A DNA stretch of 64,000 nucleotides from Beijerinckiaceae bacterium (GTDB taxonomy: Bacteria; Pseudomonadota; Alphaproteobacteria; Rhizobiales; Beijerinckiaceae): assembly GCA_027531565.1 (NCBI GenBank), contig JAPZSB010000002.1, forward strand, positions 248,001 through 312,000. The letters run 5' to 3'. A model generated the notes under the pieces. It was not told where the DNA came from. It saw nothing but the letters and a program-made list of their open reading frames with translations, and did not search any database. Shown piece after piece: positions 31,438 through 39,510 of this stretch (within the stretch, counting starts at the first letter, position 1; every line of letters begins with the position of its first letter). The position numbers and the translations under genes were made by a program.

Positions 31438-32143
31438 CTCACAGGCGCCGGGCGCCTTCCCCGGATCGGGCCGACGTCGGACCGTCCGGTCCCTGCGTCC
31501 TGCACCGCGCACGACGGAATGTGCCTCCCGCTGCCCGGAGCCATGGCAACGGTCTTTCCGGAATACCGCAACCTGCCCCAAACCGGCACGGCCCTACCCG
31601 TCGACGCGGAACTCACGCGTGCGATGCGGGCATTCGTGCCGGCTCCGGGGCTGCGGAACCGCTGGAATGGTTCCGTGTGCGAATCATTCCGTGCTGATTC
31701 GTCGATGCTTTGTTCCCGGCTTCGTCCAATCGTAAAGGCCGGCAGGTTCCCACCTCCGGGGGGTCTTCAGAAAGAATTAACCACGATTCCGATGTTTTCC
31801 GCTTGACCGACAATCGGAGTGGACATCGTGCCCGAGTCGTGAGCCCCGGCGCCGGAATCATTCGGGGCGCCTCTTTTTCGCAAGATCTTGCGTCTTGTTG
31901 CTCTTCTCCCGCTTCATCTTGTGAGGGAACAAAGCAAGACTCCTGTCCGGTCGCCGATTCGGCGCCGATTCGTTCCTTTCCTGTTCGAAGTCTTTCCCTG
32001 CATGTGATTCGGCGTCGGAAACTGTCCCGATCACGCACAGAATTCAGCGTCGTGCGGCTTGCCGGCCCGGTTGCCTCAGCCCACATAAGGATGCGTGGCA
32101 AGCCTGAATGCGGCTCGCCCTTGTGCCGGTCGTGGGGAAGACG
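31438..32143. other. Long intergenic region upstream of the SUV3-like helicase (706 bp)
   Basis: No protein gene is convincing here; open frames on both strands have no Shine-Dalgarno and no recognisable motif. The stretch holds several inverted repeats: CGGAACC-N8-GGTTCCG (31654-31675), GAATCA-N8-TGATTC (31681-31700), a terminator-like hairpin with T5 (31843-31878), and a perfect 14-bp palindrome CGCAAGATCTTGCG (31879-31892). The segment 31930-32050 is rich in GATTCGG-like repeats. A small RNA ending at the hairpin, and a regulatory site for the helicase gene, are both possible. Confidence 0.5.
31843..31878 (+). terminator. Terminator-like hairpin inside the long gap
   Basis: GCCCCG (31843-31848) pairs with CGGGGC (31863-31868); after GCCTC comes a run of five T. 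An alternative pairing uses two GGCGCC hexamers in the same segment. It lies over 400 bp after the DUF3108 stop, too far to be its normal terminator, which suggests an independent short transcript. Confidence 0.45.
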
Positions 32144-35100
32144 ATGACCCTGACGTTCAGCCTCCCCGCGGAAGCCCGGAAGCCGGGATCGCCCCCGCGC
32201 GGGCGCGGCGTGACCGCCATTCTCGGCCCGACGAATACCGGCAAGACGCATCTCGCCATCGAACGGATGCTCGGCCATGACAGCGGCATGATCGGGCTGC
32301 CGCTCAGGCTTCTCGCGCGCGAGGTCTATCAGCGTGTCGTCGACAAGGTCGGTCCGGCGCAGGTGGCGCTGGTGACCGGCGAGGAAAAGATCAAGCCGAA
32401 ATCGCCGCGCTACTGGATCTCGACGGTCGAGGCCATGCCGCGCGATATCAGCACCACCTTCGTCGCCATCGACGAGGTGCAGATGATCGCGGATTTCGAG
32501 CGCGGCCATGTCTTCACGGATGCGTTGCTGCATCGCCGGGGGCGGGGCGAGACCTTGCTGCTGGGGGCCGCGACGGCGCAGCCGCTCATCCAGCGCCTGC
32601 TGCCGGGCGTGACCGTACAGACGCGGCCGCGCATGTCGCAGCTCAGCTTTGCGGGCGAGAAGAAGATCACCCGCCTGCCGGCGCGGTCGGCCATCATCGC
32701 CTTCTCGGCGGAGGAGGTCTATGCCATCGCCGAACTGGTCCGGCGCCAACGGGGCGGGGCAGCCGTGGTCATGGGCTCGCTCTCGCCGCGGACGCGGAAT
32801 GCGCAGGTCGCCATGTTCCAGGCCGGGGAGGTCGACCATATCATCGCCACCGATGCGATCGGGATGGGGCTCAACCTCGATATCGAGCATGTCGCCTTCG
32901 CCGCTGACCGGAAATATGACGGAAGGCGGCATCGGCGGCTGTTTCCGGCCGAACTGGCGCAGATTGCCGGCCGGGCAGGACGCGCGACGCGGGACGGGAC
33001 CTTCGGCACGACAGGGCGATGCCCCGCCTTCGACGAGGACCTGGTCGAGGCGCTGGAAGCACACCAGTTCGATCCGATCGCGCTGGCACAATGGCGGAAC
33101 ACCATGCTGGATTTTTCCAGCCTCGACCGGCTGGAAGCCTCGTTGCAACGGGCGCCGGGTGATCCCAGTCTCGTCCGGATCCGCAAGGCGGAAGACGAGA
33201 CCACCCTCGAGATCGCGACAATGCGGCCGCTCGTCCGCGATCTCGCGACCGGCGAAGCCGCCATCCGCCGGCTCTGGGACCTCTGCCAATTGCCGGATTA
33301 CCGGAAGGTGTCGCCGCAAAGCCACGCCGACCTCGTGGTCTCGCTCTATGAACCGATCATGCGGCGCGGCGCCATCGATGCGGACTGGTTCGGCAAGGAA
33401 ATCAAGGCCTGCGATCGGGTGGATGGCGATATCGACGCGCTGTCCTGGCGCCTCGCGCAGATCCGGACCTGGAGCTACTGCGCCAATCGTCCCGACTGGT
33501 TGCGCGATCCTTCTCATTGGCAGAACGTCACGCGCGCGCTAGAGGACAAGGTCTCCGATGCGCTGCACGAGCGATTGATGCAGCGTTTTGTCGACCGACG
33601 GACATCCGTGCTGATGCGCCGGCTGAAAGAGAATGCGATGCTTGAAACGGAAGTGAAGCCTACGGGAGAGGTTCTGGTCGAGGGGCAGCATATCGGGCGC
33701 CTCGAGGGCTTCCGCTTTGCCCCTGACGCCTCGGCTGACACGCAGGAGGCCAAGACCCTGCGCGCGGCCGCGGCCAAGGCCCTGAGCTCGGAGCTGGAGA
33801 CGCGTGCGACGCGCCTGTCGACCGCCAATGATGACCAGTTCCAGCTATCGCTGGACGGGATCATCCGGCATGTCGGCGAGCCGGTTGCCGTGCTGCAGGC
33901 CGGCGCGCGCATTCTCGAGCCCCGCTTCCTGATCCTCGCGGACGAGGGCCTCACGGGCCTGCATCGCGAACTGGTCGAGACGCGGATCGGCACCTGGATC
34001 AAGGCGCATGTCCAGAAACTGCTCGGGGCGCTGGTCGCGCTCGAGGCGCCGGAAAGTCTTTCCGGGATCGGCCGTGGCATCGCGTTCCAGGTCGCCGAAC
34101 ATCTCGGCGTGCTCGACAGGGCCGTCGTGGCCAATGATGTCCGGGCACTCGACCAGAACACGCGGGCCGAGATGCGCAAGCTCGGGCTGCGATTCGGCGC
34201 GCACCACATCTTCGTGCCTGCGCTCATGAAGCCGGGCCCCCGCAGCCTCGCGGCCCAGCTCTATGCCCTGTCGAAGGGCGGCGATCCGTCGGCGCTGCGG
34301 GATGTCTCGCATCTCGCTTTTTCAGGCCGGACCTCGATCCCGGTCGACCCCGGCATCGACAAGGATCTCTACCGCATCGCCGGCTTCCGCGTTGCCGGCC
34401 CGCGTGCGATCCGGGTCGATATTCTCGAACGCCTGGCCGACCTGATCCGGCCGGCCATCGCCTACCGGCCCGGCGTGAGCGAAGGGCCGCCGCCGGCCGG
34501 TGCCGCGGACGGGGACGGCTTTGTCGTGACCGGGGCCATGACGTCGCTCGTCGGCTGTGCCGGCGCCGAGTTCGGCGAGATCCTGAAGTCGCTCGGCTAC
34601 CGCCCGGAAATGCGGGCTGGCCCGGCCATTTCCGTTCCGCTGAAAATGCCGGCCGTGACCGGTCCGGTGGAAGCGGCTGTCGAGCCGGCTGCCGCCGAGG
34701 TCTCTCCGGATGCCGCAGGCGCGGTCGTGACGGAGGATGCGCCGGCTGCCATGGCAGAGGCACCCGAACCCGAGGCCGGCGAGGCCGAGGAGGTGGCGCC
34801 GGCTGTCGAGATTGCCGAAACCCCTGCCATCGGGGAGATTTTGGCGACCGAAGACGCGCCAGCCGAGGCTGTGGCACCGGTCGAGACGGAGATCTGGCGT
34901 GTGGCCCGCCCGGAACGGTCGCGGCCTGACCGGCCGCGGTTCAACCCGCGGGACCAGCGTCGGCCCCGCCCGGGCCAGGCCGCGCCGGCCGAGGGTACCC
35001 CTGCGCAGCCACGCGAAGACCAGCCGCGCCGGGACGACCGGAACCGGGCCGAGCGGAACAAGCGTTTCGATGCTTTCAAGCGCCCGGACAAGGCAGCCGG

Positions 35101-35260
35101 TCCGGAGGGGCGTGGTCCGCGCCCCGAACGGCCGCGCCCCGGCCGTGATGCGATGCCCCGTCCGCCCGAGCGCAAGCCGCCGGTGGAGAAGCAGCCGGAT
35201 CCGGATTCGCCTTTCGCCAAGCTGGCCGCCCTCAAGGCCCAGCTCGAAGGCAAGTCCTGA
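32144..35260 (+). CDS. SUV3-like DEAD/H-box RNA helicase with long basic tail
   Basis: A 1038-residue helicase related to mitochondrial SUV3. Walker A is GPTNTGKT (28-35), Walker B is AIDEVQM, motif V is ATDAIGMGLNLDIEHVAFA and motif VI is QIAGRAGR. The C-terminal quarter is low complexity: an Ala/Glu/Pro stretch (about residues 840-920), then an Arg/Pro-rich segment (about 925-1015), ending in PDSPFAKLAALKAQLEGK, a tail conserved in alphaproteobacterial homologues. ATG 32144 has GGGGAAG eight bases upstream and is preferred to ATG 32108. It is followed 9 bp later by an S4-domain gene, probably in one operon with fdxA. A role in RNA turnover is inferred from SUV3. Confidence 0.88.
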   Translation: MTLTFSLPAEARKPGSPPRGRGVTAILGPTNTGKTHLAIERMLGHDSGMIGLPLRLLAREVYQRVVDKVGPAQVALVTGEEKIKPKSPRYWISTVEAMPRDISTTFVAIDEVQMIADFERGHVFTDALLHRRGRGETLLLGAATAQPLIQRLLPGVTVQTRPRMSQLSFAGEKKITRLPARSAIIAFSAEEVYAIAELVRRQRGGAAVVMGSLSPRTRNAQVAMFQAGEVDHIIATDAIGMGLNLDIEHVAFAADRKYDGRRHRRLFPAELAQIAGRAGRATRDGTFGTTGRCPAFDEDLVEALEAHQFDPIALAQWRNTMLDFSSLDRLEASLQRAPGDPSLVRIRKAEDETTLEIATMRPLVRDLATGEAAIRRLWDLCQLPDYRKVSPQSHADLVVSLYEPIMRRGAIDADWFGKEIKACDRVDGDIDALSWRLAQIRTWSYCANRPDWLRDPSHWQNVTRALEDKVSDALHERLMQRFVDRRTSVLMRRLKENAMLETEVKPTGEVLVEGQHIGRLEGFRFAPDASADTQEAKTLRAAAAKALSSELETRATRLSTANDDQFQLSLDGIIRHVGEPVAVLQAGARILEPRFLILADEGLTGLHRELVETRIGTWIKAHVQKLLGALVALEAPESLSGIGRGIAFQVAEHLGVLDRAVVANDVRALDQNTRAEMRKLGLRFGAHHIFVPALMKPGPRSLAAQLYALSKGGDPSALRDVSHLAFSGRTSIPVDPGIDKDLYRIAGFRVAGPRAIRVDILERLADLIRPAIAYRPGVSEGPPPAGAADGDGFVVTGAMTSLVGCAGAEFGEILKSLGYRPEMRAGPAISVPLKMPAVTGPVEAAVEPAAAEVSPDAAGAVVTEDAPAAMAEAPEPEAGEAEEVAPAVEIAETPAIGEILATEDAPAEAVAPVETEIWRVARPERSRPDRPRFNPRDQRRPRPGQAAPAEGTPAQPREDQPRRDDRNRAERNKRFDAFKRPDKAAGPEGRGPRPERPRPGRDAMPRPPERKPPVEKQPDPDSPFAKLAALKAQLEGKS

Positions 35261-35269
35261 CAGGAACCC

Positions 35270-35578
35270 ATGGCGCGCGGCAGCCGGTCCCCTGAGATCC
35301 AGGATGCGGCCGCGGCCGATGACCTGCGGCTCGACCGGTGGATCTGGTTTGCGCGGTTCCAGCGCTCCCGCGAGGCCTGCGCCGATCTTGTCCGTGCCGG
35401 GCGGGTGCGGCTCAACGGCCGGCGTGTCCAGCGTCCGGGCGCCGCGGTCGCTCCGGGAGACGTGCTGACGCTGGCCTTGCCGGGGCGGACGGTCGTCGTC
35501 GAGGTGCTGGCCCTGGCCGAACGGCGCGGCGGTTCCGATGATGCGACGCGTCTCTACCGGCTGATCGAGACCCCGTGA
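35270..35578 (+). CDS. S4-domain RNA-binding protein (Hsp15-like)
   Basis: A 102-residue protein with an S4 RNA-binding domain: LRLDRWIWFARFQRSREACADLVRAGRVRLNG, followed by PGDVLTLALPGRTVVVEVLAL. This matches Hsp15/HslR-like proteins that recycle stalled 50S subunits with peptidyl-tRNA. It begins 9 bp after the helicase stop with an AGGAACCC Shine-Dalgarno-like sequence. Short C-terminal compared with E. coli Hsp15, as usual in this group. Confidence 0.87.
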   Translation: MARGSRSPEIQDAAAADDLRLDRWIWFARFQRSREACADLVRAGRVRLNGRRVQRPGAAVAPGDVLTLALPGRTVVVEVLALAERRGGSDDATRLYRLIETP

Positions 35579-35687
35579 TTGCGCGATCGAGACATCCCTT
35601 CGCTTGCATGCGGGCGCAATCCGATCTAGCGAAGGGCGAAACCGTTGACATGGCGCCCGCCGCCATTCCGCATGGCAGGAGAGACCG

Positions 35688-36026
35688 ATGACCTATGTGG
35701 TCACCGACAATTGCATTCGCTGCAAATACATGGATTGCGTGGAAGTCTGCCCTGTGGACTGTTTCTACGAAGGCGAGAACATGCTCGTCATCCATCCTGA
35801 CGAATGCATCGATTGCGGCGTCTGCGAGCCTGAATGCCCGGCCGAAGCCATCAAGCCGGATACCGAGCCGGGGCTCGAGAACTGGCTGAAGGTCAACGCG
35901 GAATTCGCCAAGACCTGGCCAAACATCACGATCAAGCGTGAGGCGCCGGCTGATTCCAAGGAATTCGACGGCAAGCCGAACAAGTTCGAGACCTATTTCT
36001 CGCCCAATCCCGGCCAGGGAGACTGA
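35688..36026 (+). CDS. fdxA: Ferredoxin FdxA (3Fe-4S/4Fe-4S type)
   Basis: A 112-residue soluble ferredoxin. Cluster cysteines: C9, C12, C17, C21 and C25 in the first half, and C40, C43, C46 and C50 in [14 protein letters not shown]. The C-terminal extension ([17 protein letters not shown]) is typical of Azotobacter FdI-like proteins. GGAGAG precedes the start. The order S4 gene-fdxA-carD is common in Hyphomicrobiales. Electron partners cannot be told from the context. Confidence 0.93.
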   Translation: MTYVVTDNCIRCKYMDCVEVCPVDCFYEGENMLVIHPDECIDCGVCEPECPAEAIKPDTEPGLENWLKVNAEFAKTWPNITIKREAPADSKEFDGKPNKFETYFSPNPGQGD

Positions 36027-36051
36027 GCCGGCGCCACCGTTAACCTTCCGG

Positions 36052-36085
36052 GCTCCCTGCCGCGCGCGGGGAACCGGGAGCTTTT
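36052..36085 (+). terminator. Probable terminator of the helicase-S4-fdxA transcript
   Basis: GCTCCC (36052-36057) pairs with GGGAGC (36076-36081) around an 18-base GC-rich loop that can fold further; four T follow at once and a second T run a few bases later. It begins 26 bp after the fdxA stop. Confidence 0.5.
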
Positions 36086-36112
36086 GATTTTCGGCTGGAA
36101 TCGTGCTAGTGT
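36084..36112 (+). promoter_or_regulatory. Candidate promoter upstream of carD
   Basis: TTGATT (36084-36089) is spaced 17 bp from TAGTGT (36107-36112). The -35 matches four of six consensus bases and the -10 is weak. It directly follows the fdxA terminator and would give a transcript start near 36119, about 240 nt before carD. Confidence 0.35.
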
Positions 36113-36179
36113 CCTTTCCAACAGTCGAAACAGGTGGCCGCTTCCTTGCGCCGAGCTTCCCATTGACGTGACCTTTTCA

Positions 36180-36221
36180 TGGCCTGCACGCGAGCCGCGC
36201 GCGGGCCAGACACGTTTTTTT
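36180..36221 (+). terminator. Strong hairpin with T7 in the carD leader
   Basis: TGGCCTGC (36180-36187) pairs with GCGGGCCA (36201-36208), extended inside by CGCG/CGCG after one mismatch, with an AGC loop. Six bases later come seven T (36215-36221). The offset makes it slightly non-canonical, but it is the strongest stem-T run between fdxA and carD and may act as an attenuator or as the end of a small RNA. Confidence 0.45.
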
Positions 36222-36362
36222 GGCAGTTCCTGGCAAGGCATGCTGTCTTTTCGCTGAATGTGTTCAGGCAAACCGGCAGGGGATGCCTGATCTGAGCGTG
36301 GCACAGGCTGCCACAATTCGCGCGCCGGTTGCCTCAACCCGCGCGCGATAGTGAGGGACATG

Positions 36363-36950
36363 ATGAGCACAAAGAAGACGACACAGCGCGATGGGTTCAA
36401 GCCGGGCGAATACATCGTCTATCCGGCCCATGGCGTCGGACAGGTGACGGCGATCGAGGAACAGGAGATTGCGGGTTTCAAACTTGAGCTTTTTGTCGTC
36501 AGCTTCGCGAAGGAAAAAATGACCCTTCGCGTGCCCGTCGCCAAGGTCGCGAGCGTTGGCATGCGCAAGCTCACCGATGCGGCCGGCATTGCCAAGGCCC
36601 TCGATGTGCTGACCGGCCGTGCCCGCATCAAGCGGACCATGTGGAGCCGTCGCGCCCAGGAATACGAGGCGAAGATCAATTCGGGCGACATTCTTGCCGT
36701 GGCCGAGGTCGTCCGCGATCTCTACCGGTCGGAAGCCCAGCCGGAGCAGTCCTATTCGGAGCGGCAGCTGTTCGAAACCGCTTTGGCGCGGCTTGTCGAC
36801 GAGGTTGCCGCTGTTGACGGCTCCACCGAGACCGAGGCGATGAAGCGGATCGAGACCAGCCTTGCCAAGGGTCCGCGCCGTGCGCGCGGTGCGGATGGCA
36901 GTGCCGAGCCCGACGCTGACAATGATGATGCGAGCGAGGAAGCCGCCTGA
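36363..36950 (+). CDS. carD: CarD/CdnL-family transcription regulator
   Basis: A 195-residue CarD-type RNA polymerase-binding protein. The N-terminal RNAP-interaction domain has FKPGEYIVYPAHGVGQVTAIEEQEIAG, and the helical DNA-binding part follows (WSRRAQEYEAKINSGDILAVAEVVRDLY with Trp at the conserved site). The last 40 residues are acidic and low complexity. In Alphaproteobacteria CarD/CdnL stabilises open complexes at rRNA and growth genes. ATG 36363 has the better spacing to GAGG; ATG 36360 and GTG 36351 are in-frame alternatives. An intrinsic terminator follows. Confidence 0.92.
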   Translation: MSTKKTTQRDGFKPGEYIVYPAHGVGQVTAIEEQEIAGFKLELFVVSFAKEKMTLRVPVAKVASVGMRKLTDAAGIAKALDVLTGRARIKRTMWSRRAQEYEAKINSGDILAVAEVVRDLYRSEAQPEQSYSERQLFETALARLVDEVAAVDGSTETEAMKRIETSLAKGPRRARGADGSAEPDADNDDASEEAA

Positions 36951-36977
36951 GCGCGGCTCCGATCTCCCGCCTTCAGG

Positions 36978-37005
36978 AGCCCGCGGTGACCCCGCGGGCT
37001 TTTTT
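36978..37005 (+). terminator. Intrinsic terminator of carD
   Basis: A 9-bp perfect stem (AGCCCGCGG / CCGCGGGCT) with a TGACC loop and six T. It starts 27 bp after the carD stop, separating carD from the sigma-factor gene. Confidence 0.9.
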
Positions 37006-37095
37006 GTCGCCGAGGCAGAGATTCCAAAGGGGACCTGTGAACCAGTTGCCGATTTTGCGCGTATCGCCTGAAACGAGAATGACGGGGAGACGTGC

Positions 37096-37965
37096 ATGGC
37101 CCAGTTATCAGGGATTAGCCGGTCTTTCGTGCGCGCCGCCATGGATGCGCCCTACCTGTCCCGCGAGGACGAACACGCGCTCGCCGTGCGGTGGCGCGAC
37201 AATGGCGATCAGGACGCTCTCGAACAACTGACACGCGCCCATATGCGGCTGGTCATCGCCATCGCCGCCCGTTTCCGGAATTACGGGCTGCCCGTGCCGG
37301 ATCTCGTGCAGGAAGGCCATGTCGGCCTGCTCGAGGCTGCGGCCCGGTTCGAACCCGAGCGGGAAGTCCGCTTCTCGACCTACGCGACCTGGTGGATCCG
37401 GGCCTCGATCCAGGATTTCGTTCTGAGGAACTGGTCGATCGTCCGTGGTGGCACCAGTTCGGCCCAGAAGGCGCTGTTCTTCAACCTCCGGCGGCTGCGG
37501 ATGCGCATTGCGCAGCGGATGGAGCAGGAGCCCGGCCTTGACCTGCATGCCGAGATCGCGGCTGCCGTCGGCGTCCAGAAGGCCGATGTGGTGACGATGG
37601 AAGCCCGGCTCAGCGGGCCGGACATGTCGCTCAATGCGCCGGTTTCGGATGATGAATCCGGCGGGGCCGACCGGGGAGATTTCTTCGCCGATACCGGGCC
37701 GCTGCCGGATGAACTGGTGGGCGAGGCCATTGACGGCGAGCGCCGCTACGAATGGCTCCAGAGCGCGCTGACGGTCCTGTCCGAGCGTGAGCTTCGCATC
37801 CTGCGCGAGCGGAAGCTGAGCGAGGAGGGCGAGACCCTCGAGGCGCTCGGCTCCAAGCTGGGCATTTCGAAGGAGCGCGTCCGCCAGATCGAGAACCGGG
37901 CGCTCGAGAAGCTCCGGAAAGCCCTGATCGAGCGCAACCCGCAGCTTGTCTCCGCCTATGGCTGA
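37096..37965 (+). CDS. rpoH: RpoH-type alternative sigma factor
   Basis: A 289-residue group 3 sigma-70 factor of the heat-shock type. Region 2 holds LTRAHMRLVIAIAARFRNYGLPVPDLVQEGHVGLLEAAARFEP, broken here by normal variation, with the WWIRASIQ motif. The RpoH box is QKALFFNLRRLR, and region 4 is SKLGISKERVRQIENRALEKLR. A short acidic insert (about 180-200) lies between regions. Hyphomicrobiales often have two RpoH proteins; linkage to carD and fdxA and divergence from DnaK-linked RpoH suggest an RpoH2-like role in oxidative stress, which is inference. Confidence 0.9.
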   Translation: MAQLSGISRSFVRAAMDAPYLSREDEHALAVRWRDNGDQDALEQLTRAHMRLVIAIAARFRNYGLPVPDLVQEGHVGLLEAAARFEPEREVRFSTYATWWIRASIQDFVLRNWSIVRGGTSSAQKALFFNLRRLRMRIAQRMEQEPGLDLHAEIAAAVGVQKADVVTMEARLSGPDMSLNAPVSDDESGGADRGDFFADTGPLPDELVGEAIDGERRYEWLQSALTVLSERELRILRERKLSEEGETLEALGSKLGISKERVRQIENRALEKLRKALIERNPQLVSAYG

Positions 37966-37970
37966 TCGGC

Positions 37971-39500
37971 TTACGGGCCGATGACCTTGTAGGCCGTGCC
38001 GGGCTGGAGGATATCCTCCGGCCCAAGGCCGTTGATCACGTAGAACCGCTCAAGCGCCTGGCTGATCCCGGCCATATGGGAGGCGACGAGGTCCTCCGCC
38101 TTGTCGCCCATGCGCGCGGTGACGAGGCGGATCCGCTGGGGCTGGATATCGCGGACCTCGTCATCCGTCATCCGGCGGAAGCTCTGGGCCGCTTCGAGGA
38201 AATGCTGGTCCTGAGCCGCGCTCATGCCCTGGGCGGCGAAAATCATGCGGTAAACGATATCCCCCGACCGGATCAGGAAGACGCGGAACGTCCAGTCCGG
38301 GCCCTTGGCAAGGCCTGTCGCGGCAGGCAGCTGGTTGATCTGAAGTTCCCGGATATCCGTGACGCCGATGCTCTCGATCGGGTTTTCGGCCAGAAGGACC
38401 GCCAGCGACTTGCCCTGATCAACGCGCGTGGAATCGAGGCGGAAGGCTTCCTTTGCCCCGGCCGTCACGCCGAGAACCGCCTGGGCGGTATTCTCGAGGA
38501 CAAAGCCTTCCGGTGCCGACATGGCAAAGCGCAGCTTGGGATGGAAGAACTGACGGCCCTTCACGACCCCCTGTGTCGGATCGTCGCCGAAGGTCATCCC
38601 GTCGACCGCTTGCAGCCAACGTCCCCGATCCGCCTCGCCGATGCCGGGAGCGCCGAATTCGCGCGCCACGGCCAGCGCGCGGGCGATCCGTTCCGGCGTC
38701 TGCGGGTGGGTGGCGAGGATGTCGGTCTTGTCGTCCTTGCCGCCGCCGGCAATCTCCTCGCGCATGCGGCTGGAGCGGTCGAGCGCGATCAGGAACCGCG
38801 TGGCGCCATGGGCCTCGAACCCGGCCTTCGCGATGGCGCGCACGCCCATCTCGTCGGCATCGATTTCCTGCTGGCGCGAGAAGCTCGCAAAGGCCACGCG
38901 GGACTGGTCGCGCATCAGCTGGCCCGCGCCGGGATTGTCGAGCACCTCGCTCATCACGCGGCTGACCAGAACCGAGCGGCTTTCCAGCTCGGCCCGGGCC
39001 ATGGCGTGGCGGGCCGTGACATGGGCGATCTCGTGGGCGATCACCGAGGCAATCTCGGCCGTGTCGTTGGCGAGGGCCAGGAGCCCGCGGGTGAGATAGA
39101 CATAGCCGTTCGGCAGCGCGAAGGCATTCACGGACGGCGAATTGAGGACGATGACGCGGTATTGCTCGCTTGGCCGGTCGGAAACGAGGCGAAGGCGTTC
39201 GGAAATGGCGTTGAGCTGGGTCTGGATCTTCTGCGAGCGATATTCGCCGCCGAAGCTGGCGACAAGGCGACGGTGCTCGCGTTCCAGCTGCGAGCCGGGC
39301 TCGAGCCGCGGCCCGGTTCCCGGAATCTGGACACGCTGTGGCTCGACCGGGGGAACGGAAATCGTGTCGGTGATGCAGGCCGAGAGCATGAGGGCGAGGC
39401 CGGTCACGCTGCCGATCGCCATGCCGGATTTCCGGAATGGCCTCGGACCGTCCCTTCTGGGGCCGGCCGGGAGCGGGTTGCCGATCATGCTGGACATCAT
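37971..39500 (-). CDS. M48-family metalloprotease lipoprotein
   Basis: A 509-residue predicted lipoprotein protease. A lipobox LMLSAC gives a lipidated Cys42 after an Arg-rich start. The catalytic zinc motif is HEIAH (156-160), with the third ligand in QQEIDADEMG. A long C-terminal extension (about 330-480) forms a second domain, ending with a LysM-like ILQPGTAYKVIG segment. It resembles BepA/YfgC-type outer-membrane quality-control proteases but lacks evident TPRs. The start is taken as ATG 39500, 10 bp after the upstream gene's stop; ATG 39488 is an alternative. Co-directional with the SNase-like gene. It ends 5 bp from the convergent rpoH. Confidence 0.83.
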   Translation of the reverse strand: MMSSMIGNPLPAGPRRDGPRPFRKSGMAIGSVTGLALMLSACITDTISVPPVEPQRVQIPGTGPRLEPGSQLEREHRRLVASFGGEYRSQKIQTQLNAISERLRLVSDRPSEQYRVIVLNSPSVNAFALPNGYVYLTRGLLALANDTAEIASVIAHEIAHVTARHAMARAELESRSVLVSRVMSEVLDNPGAGQLMRDQSRVAFASFSRQQEIDADEMGVRAIAKAGFEAHGATRFLIALDRSSRMREEIAGGGKDDKTDILATHPQTPERIARALAVAREFGAPGIGEADRGRWLQAVDGMTFGDDPTQGVVKGRQFFHPKLRFAMSAPEGFVLENTAQAVLGVTAGAKEAFRLDSTRVDQGKSLAVLLAENPIESIGVTDIRELQINQLPAATGLAKGPDWTFRVFLIRSGDIVYRMIFAAQGMSAAQDQHFLEAAQSFRRMTDDEVRDIQPQRIRLVTARMGDKAEDLVASHMAGISQALERFYVINGLGPEDILQPGTAYKVIGP

Positions 39501-39510
39501 GGCCGGAGCT

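Larger units (their letters stand above)
36027..36362. other. fdxA-carD intergenic region (336 bp)
   Basis: No protein gene is visible. It contains, in order, a terminator-like hairpin for fdxA (36052-36085), a promoter-like pair (36084-36112), and a strong 12-bp hairpin followed by seven T (36180-36221). About 140 bp of leader remain before the carD start. The layout suggests either a ~100-nt small RNA or an attenuated carD leader. Confidence 0.5.
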
